From the NCBI GenBank assembly GCA_030674185.1, contig JAPXFY010000021.1, positions 65,084,211-65,104,210 on the forward strand: a DNA stretch of 20,000 nt, in the 5' to 3' direction. Positions 9,716 to 17,390 of the stretch are shown here, piece by piece; within the stretch, counting starts at the first letter, position 1; each line of letters begins with the position of its first letter. The notes below the pieces were generated by a model. That model worked only from the letters and a program-made list of their open reading frames with translations, was not told where the DNA came from and did no database searches. This DNA comes from Monoplex corrugatus. Lineage: Eukaryota > Mollusca > Gastropoda > Littorinimorpha > Ranellidae. A program made the position numbers and the translations under genes.

Positions 9716-9903
9716 GAAGGACAAAAAATACATACAACTGTTGTGTTTCTCGTGTATGTATGTATACATGTGTGTTTAACATAACGGGTGTTTGTGTGCA
9801 GGGTATATTCGTCAAAGACTCCAACACACTGGCGTTCTACAACTTCATGATGGGAGCCACTGTACAACTGCAGATGAAGGAGAGAGGAGGAAGAAAGAAA
9901 TAA
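4031..9903 (+). CDS. SF3A1: SF3A1, splicing factor 3A subunit 1 (3' half, five exons)
   Basis: SF3A1 is a nuclear protein of the SF3a complex of U2 snRNP, needed to build the prespliceosome. Five exons (4031-4304, 4708-4895, 6402-6503, 7766-7837, 9802-9903) are joined by GT-AG introns of 403, 1506, 1262 and 1964 bp. The product reads [11 protein letters not shown], then a Pro/Met/Gly-rich linker, the Lys-rich motif [25 protein letters not shown], and a 90-residue ubiquitin-like domain ending in RGGRKK and a stop. All match the family in order and spacing. In the human protein this domain binds U1 snRNA stem-loop 4. The N-terminal SURP domains lie upstream of the window, so the gene is partial. 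One base appears to be missing at about 4268-4273 in the first exon; the phase at its donor also requires it. Identity is firm; the frameshift is probably a sequence error. Confidence 0.95.
4459..4600 (+). repeat. (GT)n - C13 - (GT)n in SF3A1 intron
   Basis: GT runs at 4459-4517 and 4564-4600 are separated by 13 consecutive C at 4529-4541 and a T-rich segment. In the transcript they are UG repeats. The second run directly abuts the truncated foldback element at 4601. Confidence 0.95.
4601..4670. mobile_element. Foldback element copy 2 (right half only)
   Basis: GATAGGGTGAGGGAGTCGAA leads to TTAA at 4624-4627, then TTTTTGCAGTTGGTAGATA and a final TTAA at 4667-4670. It matches the right half of the copy ending at 10589 across its whole length, including both TTAA sites. 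The left half is absent, replaced by the GT microsatellite. It lies within 40 bp of an exon acceptor. Confidence 0.65.
4708..4895 (+). CDS. SF3A1: SF3A1 exon: Met/Gly-rich linker and Lys-rich motif
   Basis: The acceptor is TTTTTCACAG (ends 4707) and the donor GTTTGT (starts 4896). The first two bases complete a glycine codon begun at 4304. The frame encodes [20 protein letters not shown], more Met/Gly/Gln, then [20 protein letters not shown] and LQKNK. The SKK-KTED-LMPEE-F segment is the conserved block immediately before the ubiquitin-like domain; the lysine cluster is a plausible nuclear localisation signal. The exon ends in phase 0. Confidence 0.93.
5282..5735 (+). pseudogene. Non-LTR retrotransposon (LINE) relic, C terminus of ORF2
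   Basis: Two motifs typical of the C-terminal region of non-LTR retrotransposon reverse transcriptases can be read on the plus strand, in different frames. At 5282-5341 the frame gives [18 protein letters not shown] and then a stop. At 5499-5735 another frame gives a [16 protein letters not shown] zinc-knuckle-like block followed by [12 protein letters not shown]. The last cysteine of the usual C-x-C-x(n)-H-x(n)-C pattern is replaced by Phe. A 12-bp repeat expansion separates the halves. It is clearly non-functional and lies in sense orientation inside the second intron here. The exact clade cannot be assigned by eye. Confidence 0.65.
5325..5486. repeat. 12-bp tandem repeat GAACACCACATG
   Basis: About 13 imperfect copies of GAACACCACATG/GAACACCATGTG. 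The seed appears to be the codons for the HHMNT segment of the LINE relic (CACCACATGAACACC) at its left edge, so the repeat probably expanded from inside the pseudogene. Confidence 0.9.
5897..5945 (+). mobile_element. SINE-like tail, uninterrupted copy
   Basis: TATAGCCTTGATGTGACTC then AGTCGGCTGGG, then a T/A stretch TTTTTAAACAAAAATAACAG. The same block is found at 10361-10401 and continues at 10586. I see no convincing pol III box in front of it, so it is called SINE-like from the tail only. Confidence 0.4.
5950..6182 (+). mobile_element. Possible LINE/SINE 3' end relic
   Basis: A short frame reads [10 protein letters not shown], resembling the (A/D)LKTYLF stretch near reverse-transcriptase C termini. 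The segment ends in GGCGCTGTATAAATG followed by ATTATT-type sequence, a 3' end style common in non-LTR elements. Both are weak similarities judged by eye; unrelated intron sequence is the alternative. Confidence 0.3.
6190..6401 (+). repeat. 73-79 bp tandem units ending in acceptor-like sequence
   Basis: Three consecutive units have AATGATTTATACCACAGTGA landmarks at 6210, 6283 and, diverged, 6357. Each ends with a pyrimidine/GT stretch and AG then GGG(T/C)CTGTG: AG at 6248-6249, at 6321-6322, and the real SF3A1 acceptor at 6400-6401. A diverged fourth copy with TTTGCAG then GGGTCTG lies at about 5700-5770. The unit duplicates the intron end plus the first exon bases. Confidence 0.8.
6402..6503 (+). 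CDS. SF3A1: SF3A1 exon: first part of ubiquitin-like domain
   Basis: The acceptor TGTCTGCAG ends at 6401; the donor GTTAGT starts at 6504. The exon has 34 codons in phase 0, beginning [18 protein letters not shown] and ending FTLPLTDT. This is the first beta-hairpin region of the domain, with the family's EW-LNGQ-L-FTLPLTD pattern intact. The donor sits four bases before a (GT)n tract of more than 450 bp, and the acceptor is the last of a series of similar copies upstream. Confidence 0.95.
6508..6968 (+). repeat. Long (GT)n tract, about 460 bp, at the start of an SF3A1 intron
   Basis: Pure GT to about 6588, then GT interspersed with TTG units (GTTGTGTTGTG and similar) to about 6968. It begins four bases after the donor of the 6402-6503 exon. 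All Cys/Val and His/Thr ORFs over it are by-products. Confidence 0.97.
6969..7765 (+). other. Remainder of SF3A1 intron 3, with an unassigned small ORF
   Basis: About 800 bp of mostly unique intron. An ORF of 64 codons at 7238-7432 (plus strand) begins [20 protein letters not shown] and ends with a Cys-rich [16 protein letters not shown] stretch. I do not recognise it, and see no start context or expression signal; it could be a relic of an inserted sequence. 7680-7765 is AT-rich leading to the acceptor. Confidence 0.4.
7766..7837 (+). CDS. SF3A1: SF3A1 exon: middle of ubiquitin-like domain
   Basis: The acceptor GATGACAG ends at 7765; the donor GTATGT starts at 7838. The exon has 24 codons in phase 0, reading [12 protein letters not shown] then [12 protein letters not shown]. 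It carries the helix and the [11 protein letters not shown] segment, which is almost invariant in SF3A1. Confidence 0.96.
7851..8114 (+). repeat. Two (GT)n tracts at the start of SF3A1 intron 4
   Basis: GT runs at 7851-7931 (one TATG interruption) and 8007-8114, separated by 75 bp of GT-rich unique sequence. The first begins 13 bases after the donor at 7838. Confidence 0.96.
8115..8401 (+). other. Unique intron sequence
   Basis: About 290 bp of intron 4 between the GT tracts and the 41-bp array. No gene, repeat or splice signal recognised. Confidence 0.4.
8402..9055. repeat. 41-bp tandem array, about 16 copies, in SF3A1 intron 4
   Basis: The unit is TACTTCTGGTAATGTATATT then CTGTTTTTGCTGTTGAGACAG. 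Spacing is 41 bp (for example TACTTCTGG at 8528 and, four units on, 8692). Two diagnostic positions vary, GT/AT in AAT(G/A)TAT and T/C in TT(T/C)GCTG, and they show a four-unit higher-order pattern. Copies at the right end (from about 8890) are more diverged (GAAACAATAC instead of GAGACAGTAC). Minus-strand ORFs of about 180-215 codons in all three frames arise because the unit has no stop on that strand. Confidence 0.97.
9056..9801 (+). other. Right end of SF3A1 intron 4, with A34 tract
   Basis: About 745 bp, mostly unique sequence. A run of 34 A lies at 9680-9713 after CCCCCACCCC; it could be a retroposon tail, but no element body is recognisable upstream. Small ORFs show no recognised family. 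The intron ends with TTTGTGTGCAG. Confidence 0.5.
9802..9903 (+). CDS. SF3A1: SF3A1 terminal exon: end of ubiquitin-like domain and stop
   Basis: The acceptor TTTGTGTGCAG ends at 9801. The exon has 33 codons plus TAA at 9901-9903, with [19 protein letters not shown], then [13 protein letters not shown]. The RGGRKK tail is the family's RNA-binding C terminus. The human paired tyrosines in LAYYNM are Phe-Tyr here (LAFYNF). Confidence 0.96.
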   Translation, partial: GIFVKDSNTLAFYNFMMGATVQLQMKERGGRKK

Positions 9904-10397
9904 AAGACCTTGGAGTGCGCAGTGTTGGGACATGAATACAACAGAGAGAGACAGAGAGAGAGAGAGAGATGTGTGTTTATGCAGCCCTGAGCAGTGTGCG
10001 GGACTGGATAGAAAGACATAGCAACAACAACAACAACAACAACAAAACAGATTGTGAAGCTTAAGATTTCAATACTGTGAATACTGAATTGGCATTTATG
10101 TGTCAGGAGGGATTTGTCATGTTCAGGCAGTTCCATATGCGCTCTATTCAGATCTGCCATTGATGATCTGGCTGACTCCTTGAGCCTGTGCGCTGGAAAG
10201 GGTCTGAACACTCTTTGTTGTCACTAGCAGAATGATTGGAGCATTAAGATAGACAGAAAATTAGCAAACTGTCCGGTCTTTATGTTGCAAATGGGGGTTT
10301 GCATAGTGTAATTTTTTTTCCCCCTCCCAGTGAGGTATGGTGTAGTTTTTGAGATGAAGTTGTAGCCCTGATATGGCTCTGCACAGTCGGCTGGGCC

Positions 10398-10589
10398 TTA
10401 ACCGTTGACTCTCTTAGTCTGTCCTCCAGCATCGTGTGCTCTCGGCCATGATAGCAAAGCAAAAACTTAACCATTTCACTCCCTCAACCTATCCACCAGG
10501 TTCCTGTAGGAAGCTGGTGGACAGGGTGAGGGAGTGAAAGGGTTAAGTTTTTGCAGCTGGCAGATAGGGTGTGGGAGTGAAAGGGTTAA
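10398..10589. mobile_element. TTAA-bounded foldback element, copy 3 (most complete)
   Basis: TTAA at both ends (10398-10401, 10586-10589) flanks a body of 184 bp. The outer arms are CCGTTGACTC at the left and GGGAGTGAAAGGG at the right. The inner hairpin spans 10461-10552: AAAAACTTAACCATTTCACT pairs with AGTGAAAGGGTTAAGTTTTT around a centre at 10506/10507. Internal TTAA sites lie at 10467 and 10543. It is noncoding, and the insertion interrupts the SINE-like tail. Confidence 0.75.
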
Positions 10590-10603
10590 ACAACAGTAAC
10601 AAC

Positions 10604-10609
10604 AATAAA
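10604..10609 (+). promoter_or_regulatory. Candidate poly(A) signal AATAAA
   Basis: The first canonical AATAAA I find after the SF3A1 stop codon, about 700 bp downstream. It lies in the SINE-like tail, immediately after the foldback element. No obvious GT-rich downstream element follows, so its use is uncertain. Confidence 0.35.
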
Positions 10610-10670
10610 CTGAAACCTGGAGTCCATGGCTTGTCAAGTGAACCAATCTCCTTAACTCGATGGCGACGCT

Positions 10671-10715
10671 ATAGCTGCGGAGCTCCGTGTCTCAGCTGTG
10701 ACGCTCCGCAGCTAT
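10671..10715. repeat. Perfect 13-bp inverted repeat
   Basis: ATAGCTGCGGAGC (10671-10683) is the exact complement of GCTCCGCAGCTAT (10703-10715), with a 19-nt loop. A direct partial copy, TTGCTGCGGAGA, follows at 10715-10726, so an alternative pairing with the right arm is possible. Confidence 0.85.
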
Positions 10716-10726
10716 TGCTGCGGAGA

Positions 10727-11717
10727 TGTTATGTTGTTTTTTTTTACCGTGACTACTTGCATACTATAATAAGGGAGATTATACTGACAGCAGAGTTTAA
10801 CATTTTTCTAAGTAGATTTCTTTCCCTTCGACCGTAGGAGACCGTTGGAACTTGTTTTCACGGTACCTGTATTTAATCATTTTGGGACAAAATATTCGTA
10901 AAAGCAGAACTCATAGTGACTTCCAGTAAAGAATGCATATCCTGCGACATGTTAAGTGCAGTCTTGTGACATGGATATTTAATGGATTACAAGCAGCAGT
11001 TTGATAAGTCATGTGTGTGTACATCCAGAACTTTTCTTTTTTTGCTATTTGCATGCGTTTTTCAATGGTAAACCAGAATAAAATGACAGCATGCATAAAC
11101 AAGTGGTCTGCACAGTTACAAAGTAGACATAATGTCCTTTTAAAACATATATAACAGGATAGGTTTATTGTCGTTGGATATTCTCCATAATTTTTTTAAA
11201 AGTACCAAAAACTGTGCGCCTCGAGAGATTCAGCAGCCATTTTAGGGTGCGTCTCCAAAGTGTTAAACACAGATCTCCCATTGAACACAAGGAGCAGACA
11301 GACACAGTCTGTGAATGATAGATCCTATAGAAATGTGTGTGAATGATGGAACTGTCAGGCGGCAGAAGAGAGTCAGATCTGTTGCTGTCTTGAAGAGAAC
11401 AGTGTCTTAGACACAGACGAGAGGAATCACGCATCATACCCATTTTTACCTGTTGTGCATGTTCTCTTACATTCTCGTATTTCAGTGAATGACAGTTATG
11501 CAGAAGCAAGTATGGTGAAGATGGTGGGGGGTGTTACACAGAGATGCGGAGGGGAGATCAGAAGGTGAGGGTGGAGGTGTGTGTGTGTGTGGATGGGGAT
11601 GGGGGATTGATGGATAGGGAGAGGGGTGGGGGTAGGTGGATGGGTGGTGAGGTATAATTCATTGTTTTGTTGTTAACTAGTGTGCTGGTGGTATCAGCGT
11701 TTGCACATGACAATTGC
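10727..11717. other. Intergenic or distal 3'UTR sequence, no recognised gene
   Basis: Mostly unique sequence. Candidate poly(A) signals are AATAAA at 11077-11082 (plus) and the complement TTTATT at 11164-11169 (minus). A minus-strand ORF of 114 codons (11165-11509) contains an ICSLC/CLTLWRRTLKWLLN-like stretch; I cannot assign it and its start and splice context are unsupported. 11520-11650 is G-rich (GGTGGGGG type), then grades into the duplicated CA unit. Confidence 0.4.
11077..11082 (+). promoter_or_regulatory. Second candidate poly(A) signal AATAAA
   Basis: AATAAA in CCAGAATAAAATGAC, about 1.17 kb after the SF3A1 stop, in unique sequence. It is a plausible alternative end of the transcript. 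Confidence 0.3.
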
Positions 11718-12169
<452 letters not shown>

Positions 12170-12232
12170 ACCCCCCTGTGTGTGGTATTTACAATTCCTG
12201 AATCTGAATCCAAGCTTTTAACAAGTGCTAAA

Positions 12233-12239
12233 GCACACA

Positions 12240-12320
<81 letters not shown>

Positions 12321-12355
12321 ACACAGACACACACAGACACACACATACACACACG

Positions 12356-12403
<48 letters not shown>
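12233..12403. repeat. (CA)n microsatellite
   Basis: A third CA tract of about 170 bp, with CAGACACA and CATACA interruptions near 12315-12360. Its flanks differ from the 250-bp unit, so it is a separate tract. Confidence 0.96.
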
Positions 12404-12408
<5 letters not shown>

Positions 12409-12757
12409 CAATTTTGCTGGTATTCAGAATTTACCAAACAGAGGAATTCTTGTCCAAATTTGTTGTAACTGTTTGTAGGGACAAGAAATGAGAACTCAAC
12501 ACATTGTTCAGTGAATTGATGACTGCCAAAGGCAGTACATTGTTAACTTGTTTTAAAAAAATACAGAAAAAACAACCAGCAAACCAGCAACCAGATAAGA
12601 CAGAAGCTAGAGGTTTGTGTTCACACTTATCAACTTGGTGGCTATTTCTTTGTTCTTTTAATGTGTTGCTCCTCGCAAAATGAGAAAAATTAAAAAAATT
12701 TATGACTTGTTTGGCTGTGCTGTCAGGTGGTCTTTGTGTTTGGTTGTGTGTACATGC

Positions 12758-12761
<4 letters not shown>
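12404..12761. other. Unique spacer
   Basis: About 360 bp of AT-rich sequence with no recognised gene, RNA or repeat. Confidence 0.4.
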
Positions 12762-12840
<79 letters not shown>

Positions 12841-13030
12841 GTGTGGTGTTTGCTTATATGTTGTGGATGTGTGTATGCATGTGTTCTGTGTGTGTGTGTG
12901 TTGTAAGTGTGTGTACGTGTGGGTATGTGTGAGTGCTGTATGTGCGTGTATGTATGAATATGTTGTGTGTGTATGTATATGTGTGTGCGTGCGTGCTGTG
13001 TCTGTGCGTGCATGTGTCTGTGTGTGTGTG
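12762..13030. repeat. (GT)n microsatellite with degenerate GT-rich flank
   Basis: Pure GT at 12762-12839, then GT-rich sequence with ATG, TTG and CGTG interruptions to about 13030. Confidence 0.92.
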
Positions 13031-13362
13031 CACGCGTGCATGCACACGCTCTCATACATACCCATAAAACAACAGCATTAACACAGACCAAGAAGCGTTT
13101 TGCATTACTCGGTTTATTTCGATATCCAAAAAGATGGTAACACACAAGGATTATTGTTATGTACATGTACAGAATGTTGACACACTGACTTGGTACAAGG
13201 CAAACACACGACACATTAGGATACTGACAACAGATGCAGTACACGAAAGAGATACACGCATGTGACAACTTCATATGGACAAAATAACATAGGACACACT
13301 ACACGCACCTGACACATCTATCATATTGATGACCGACTTTGCACTCCTCAAGATACACACTC
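13031..13362. other. Unique spacer with weak minus-strand poly(A) signal
   Basis: About 330 bp between repeats. TTTATT at 13113-13118 would be AATAAA on the minus strand, but no minus-strand coding exon is visible upstream of it (to the right); that region is the 46-bp array. No gene is called. Confidence 0.3.
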
Positions 13363-15795
13363 ATGACACACTTTTGATACTGACAACACGTACATAGCAG
13401 ACACATATACATGACACACTTTGATACTGACAACACGTACACAACACACACATGACACACTTTGATATGACAGTAACACAGATAACATGACAACTTTGTA
13501 TGAACAAAGTAACGACACACTGATCAGACACATACAAGATACACATGACACACTTTGTATGAACAGTACAATGAGATACCATACAACTATGTATGACAAC
13601 ACGTACACAGATATACACATGACACACTTTGATACTGACAACACGTACACAGCAGAACATACACACATGACACACTTTGATACTGACAACACGTACATAG
13701 CAGAATACCACATATGACACACTTTGATACTGACAACACGTACACAGCAATATACACATGACACACTTTGATACTGACAACACGTACACAGCAGATATAC
13801 ACCATGACACACTTTGATACTGACAACACGTACACAGCAGAATACACACATGAACACTTTGATACTGACAACACGTACATACAAATACACACAGTGACAC
13901 ACTTTGATACTGACAACACGTACATAGCAGAATACACACATGACACACTTTGATACTGACAACACGTACATACAGACATACACACATGTGACACACTTTG
14001 ATACTGACAACACGTACACTAGCAGACATACAACATTGACACACTTTGATACTGACAACACGTACAAGCAGAAATACACACATGACACACTTTGATACTG
14101 ACAACACGTACACAGACATACACAACATGACACACTTTGATACTGACAACACATACACGATGACATACATACACATGACACACTTTGATACTGACAACAC
14201 GTACAACAGACATACAACACATGACACACTTTGATACTGACAACACGTTATACAACATACACACATGACACACTTGATACTGACAACACTGTACAACAGA
14301 CATACATACACATGACACACTTTGATACTGACAACACGTAACACAGACATACACAACATGACACACTTTGATACTGACAACACGTACACAACAGATATAC
14401 ACACATGACACACTTTGATACTGACAACACGTACACAGACATACACACATGACACACTTTGATACTGACAACACGTTAACAGACATACACACATGACACA
14501 CTTTGATACTGACAACACGTACACAGAACATACACACATGACACACTTTGATACGACAACACGTAACAGAGCATACACATGACACACTTTGATACTGACA
14601 ACACGTACACCAGACATACACACATGACACACTTTGATACTGACAACACGTAACAACATACACACATGACACACTTTGATACTGACAACACGTACAGCAG
14701 ACATACACACATGACACACTTTGATACTGACAACACGTACACACAGACATACACACATGACACACTTTGATACTGACAACACGTACACAGCAGACATACA
14801 CATGACACACTTTGATACTGACAACACGTACACAGCAGACATACACATGACACACTTTGATACTGACAACACTTAACACAGACATACACATGACACACTT
14901 TGATACGACAAACACGTACACACACATACACACAATGACACACTTTGATACTGACAACACTTAACAGACATACACACATGACACACTTTGATACTGACAA
15001 CACTAAACAGACATGATACACACACATGACACACATTACTGATACATGACAAAGTACATAGACATACACACATGACACACTTTGATACAGACAACACGTA
15101 CACAACATACACACATGACACACTTTGATACTGACAACACTTAACAGACATACACACATGACACACTTTGATACAGACAACACAGCGATACATAGACAAC
15201 ACACAGACACACACTTTGATACAGACAACACGTACACAACACGTACACACATGACACACTTTGATACTGACAACAGTACACAGCAGACATACACATGACA
15301 CTTTGATACTGACAACACACAACACACACACAACATCCTTTTGATACTGACAACACGCATAACAGATACACAGTACACATTTGATATGACAACTAATAAT
15401 ACACAGATAATACACATAACACACTCTGAAATTGACACAGTACACAGTAGATACACAACAACACATGTGATACTATCAACAAATTGTATATACAACTCAG
15501 CACAAGTACACACAATGATACACACGTATACACACTTTGATACTGACATCTAATAAGTACACAGTAAATACACAAATAAAAACACTTTGATACTGACAAG
15601 TACACAGCAGATACACAACAAACACACACACACAACACACTTTGATACTGACAAGTACACAGCAGATACACAACAAACACACACACGCACTACACACTTT
15701 GATACTGACAACCGAACAATACACACCAGATACACCACTACACACTTTGATACTGACATCTAAACATATACATAGTAAATACACAGACATAAAAC
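13363..15795. repeat. Tandem array, period about 46 bp, about 50 copies
   Basis: Each unit has a near-constant core, GACACACTTTGATACTGACA followed by ACACGTA, and a linker of about 13-22 bp that resembles CACAGCAGACATACACACAT but differs in length and sequence from copy to copy. The period therefore wanders from about 41 to 50 bp. Copies from about 15300 onward are degenerate (core shortened to CACTTTGATACTGACA). Long minus-strand Cys/Val/Ser-rich ORFs (up to about 500 codons) reflect the absence of stops in the unit, not a gene. Confidence 0.95.
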
Positions 15796-16527
15796 ATTCT
15801 GATCATATACATTGAGAAGAAAACCGCGTCTCTGGTAAAGTATATGTATATATACAATATTATATATATGATGTATATATGTACAACTATTTAATGCACA
15901 TCTATTTGCAGAAGAAAAAGCAATTATTGGGTGACCTACATATGTACAGGTACTCGAATTACTGTTACTTATCAATAACTCACACGGGCGTTGAAACACT
16001 GAACGGACGTTTGATGCTCAACGTGTCACTAGGCTTCGCTGGTATACAGACGACTTGTGTCAAGAAAAGAAAAACAATTCAACCATGTCCTCCATCCCAC
16101 CTCTCTCCCCACACTCCCTCCCCCTCAAAAAAAAAAAAAAAAAAAAAAAGGAGCGCCCTCTTTTCAAACAAAACAGCTGCAACTCTCTCTTCCCCTTCAG
16201 CTCACCCCACCCCCCTTCCCAAAAGGTACCATCACCACAACAACCATCACCTCCGATCAAAAACTACACACAACATAGATATTAAAAAAAACACAAAAAC
16301 ACATTCATGATCAGGCTTGAGCCGCCACAATCTTTTTTTTTTCCAGTAAAGTTTTGCATAATCATGACCCTATGAATATTCATCAGTCAACGTCAGAGTT
16401 ACAAGCATTTTGTTCACACTTTTCACCAGTAAATGACTTCATAAAAAAAATTTCACCCTGCTTTGCTTTGTCGTTATAGGTACAACAACAAAAAAACTAT
16501 ACAATTTTAACATTGTTGGACAGACCG
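15796..16527. other. Unique spacer with A23 tract and alternating TA
   Basis: About 730 bp. It has TATATA-rich sequence at 15838-15885, a pyrimidine stretch followed by 23 A at 16127-16149, and otherwise unique sequence. No gene recognised. Confidence 0.45.
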
Positions 16528-16726
16528 AACAAACAAACAAACAAAACAAACAAACAAACAAGCAAGCAAGCAAACAAACAAACAAACAAACAAACAAACA
16601 AACAAACAAACAAAAGCACATTTTCAACACTGATTGAAGGAACAAACAAACAAACAAACAATAGCACATTTTCAACATTGATGGAAAGAACAAACAAACA
16701 AACAAACAAACAAACAAACAAACAAT
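16528..16726. repeat. (AAAC)n tetranucleotide repeat with a short duplicated interrupter
   Basis: AAAC/AAGC runs at about 16528-16615, 16641-16662 and 16689-16726. They are separated by two copies of AGCACATTTTCAACA(C/T)TGAT plus a GGAA(A)GAAC-type end, giving a local duplication of about 48 bp. Confidence 0.95.
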
Positions 16727-16761
16727 AGACCTGCACAATTCCAAACTAGTGCTTCGGTCAG

Positions 16762-16985
16762 TCCTTTGACTCCCGCACCCTGTCCACCAGCATCCTGTGT
16801 CGTCATCTGTGCTAGGAAAGCAAAAACTTGACTCTTTTACTCCCTCACCCTGTCCACCAGCATCCTGCATTGTTATCTATGCTAGCAAAGCAAAAAAAAC
16901 TTAACTCTTTGACTTCCTCACCCAGGAAGCTGGTGGATAGGATGAGGGAGTCAAAAGTTAAGGTTTCGCAAGTGGTGGACATGGT
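16762..16985. mobile_element. TTAA-type foldback element, copy 4 (rearranged)
   Basis: The left arm unit CCTTTGACTCCCGCACCCTG with TCCACCAGCATCCTG occurs twice in tandem (16762 and about 16832), each followed by an AGCAAAGCAAAAAC-like stretch. Then come TTAACTCTTTGACTTCCTCA and the inverted arm GATGAGGGAGTCAAAAGTTAA ending at 16961. The family's hairpin is shortened here (CACCCAGGAAGCTGGTGG at the centre). Confidence 0.65.
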
Positions 16986-17311
16986 TGAAACATGATACAA
17001 GTCTGCTATGAAAAAAAACTCCTCTGTAAACTGCAAGGTGACCATACTCATGGCCAGATGGGGCCTGAGCGTATTGTGTGCTAGCCATGTCTGCCAGCAA
17101 TTGTCTGACAACGACCTGAGCATGCGCAAACCCCTGTGCTGCACTGGCAAAGTCTTAAACTGTGGGTGTGGGGGAGAAGGGGCCTATGAAACGTTTTGGC
17201 TGACAACACCAAAATGGCGGCAACATTGAAAAGGGCAACGAACAGGCCATTTTCTTTGTTGCGGACTGGAAAGAAATGAACTCAAAGATGTAGATTTTGA
17301 GTCCTGACTAT

Positions 17312-17345
<34 letters not shown>

Positions 17346-17390
17346 AGCCTGCGTAATGTAGACAGCAACGGGAAGAAGACACCTGGCGGA
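16986..17390. other. Unique spacer with A31 tract
   Basis: About 400 bp of mostly unique sequence with 31 A at 17313-17343. A 73-codon plus-strand ORF (17008-17229) has no recognised similarity. The 31-bp array begins at 17391. Confidence 0.4.

Larger units (their letters stand above)
9904..10609 (+). other. SF3A1: SF3A1 3'UTR (minimum extent if the first poly(A) signal is used)
   Basis: Begins directly after the TAA at 9901-9903. It contains a short GA-rich run (about 9943-9969), an (AAC)n run (10022-10047), a SINE-like tail and a TTAA foldback element. The end is set here at an AATAAA at 10604-10609, but the true cleavage site is unknown. Confidence 0.55.
10361..10610 (+). mobile_element. 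SINE-like tail interrupted by a foldback element
   Basis: TGTAGCCCTGATATGGCTCT then GCACAGTCGGCTGGGCC stops at TTAA (10398-10401). After the foldback element the tail resumes at TTAA (10586-10589) as ACAACAGTAACAACAATAAA. The uninterrupted relative at 5897-5945 runs from GGCTGGG straight through TTTTTAAACAAAAATAACAG. Confidence 0.5.

Noticed and set aside
11165..11509. 114-codon minus-strand ORF as a possible convergent gene
   Set aside because: No recognised domain, no splice or start support, and a T-rich end; kept only as a remark in the spacer entry.
13361..15549. Cys/Val/Ser-rich minus-strand ORFs of 300-500 codons over the 46-bp array
   Set aside because: The unit length changes from copy to copy without respecting multiples of three, so no reading frame is being maintained.
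13363..15795. CRISPR-like appearance (constant core, variable spacer)
   Set aside because: The linkers are all variants of one CA-rich sequence of differing length, not unrelated spacers, and the setting is an intron-containing animal genome.
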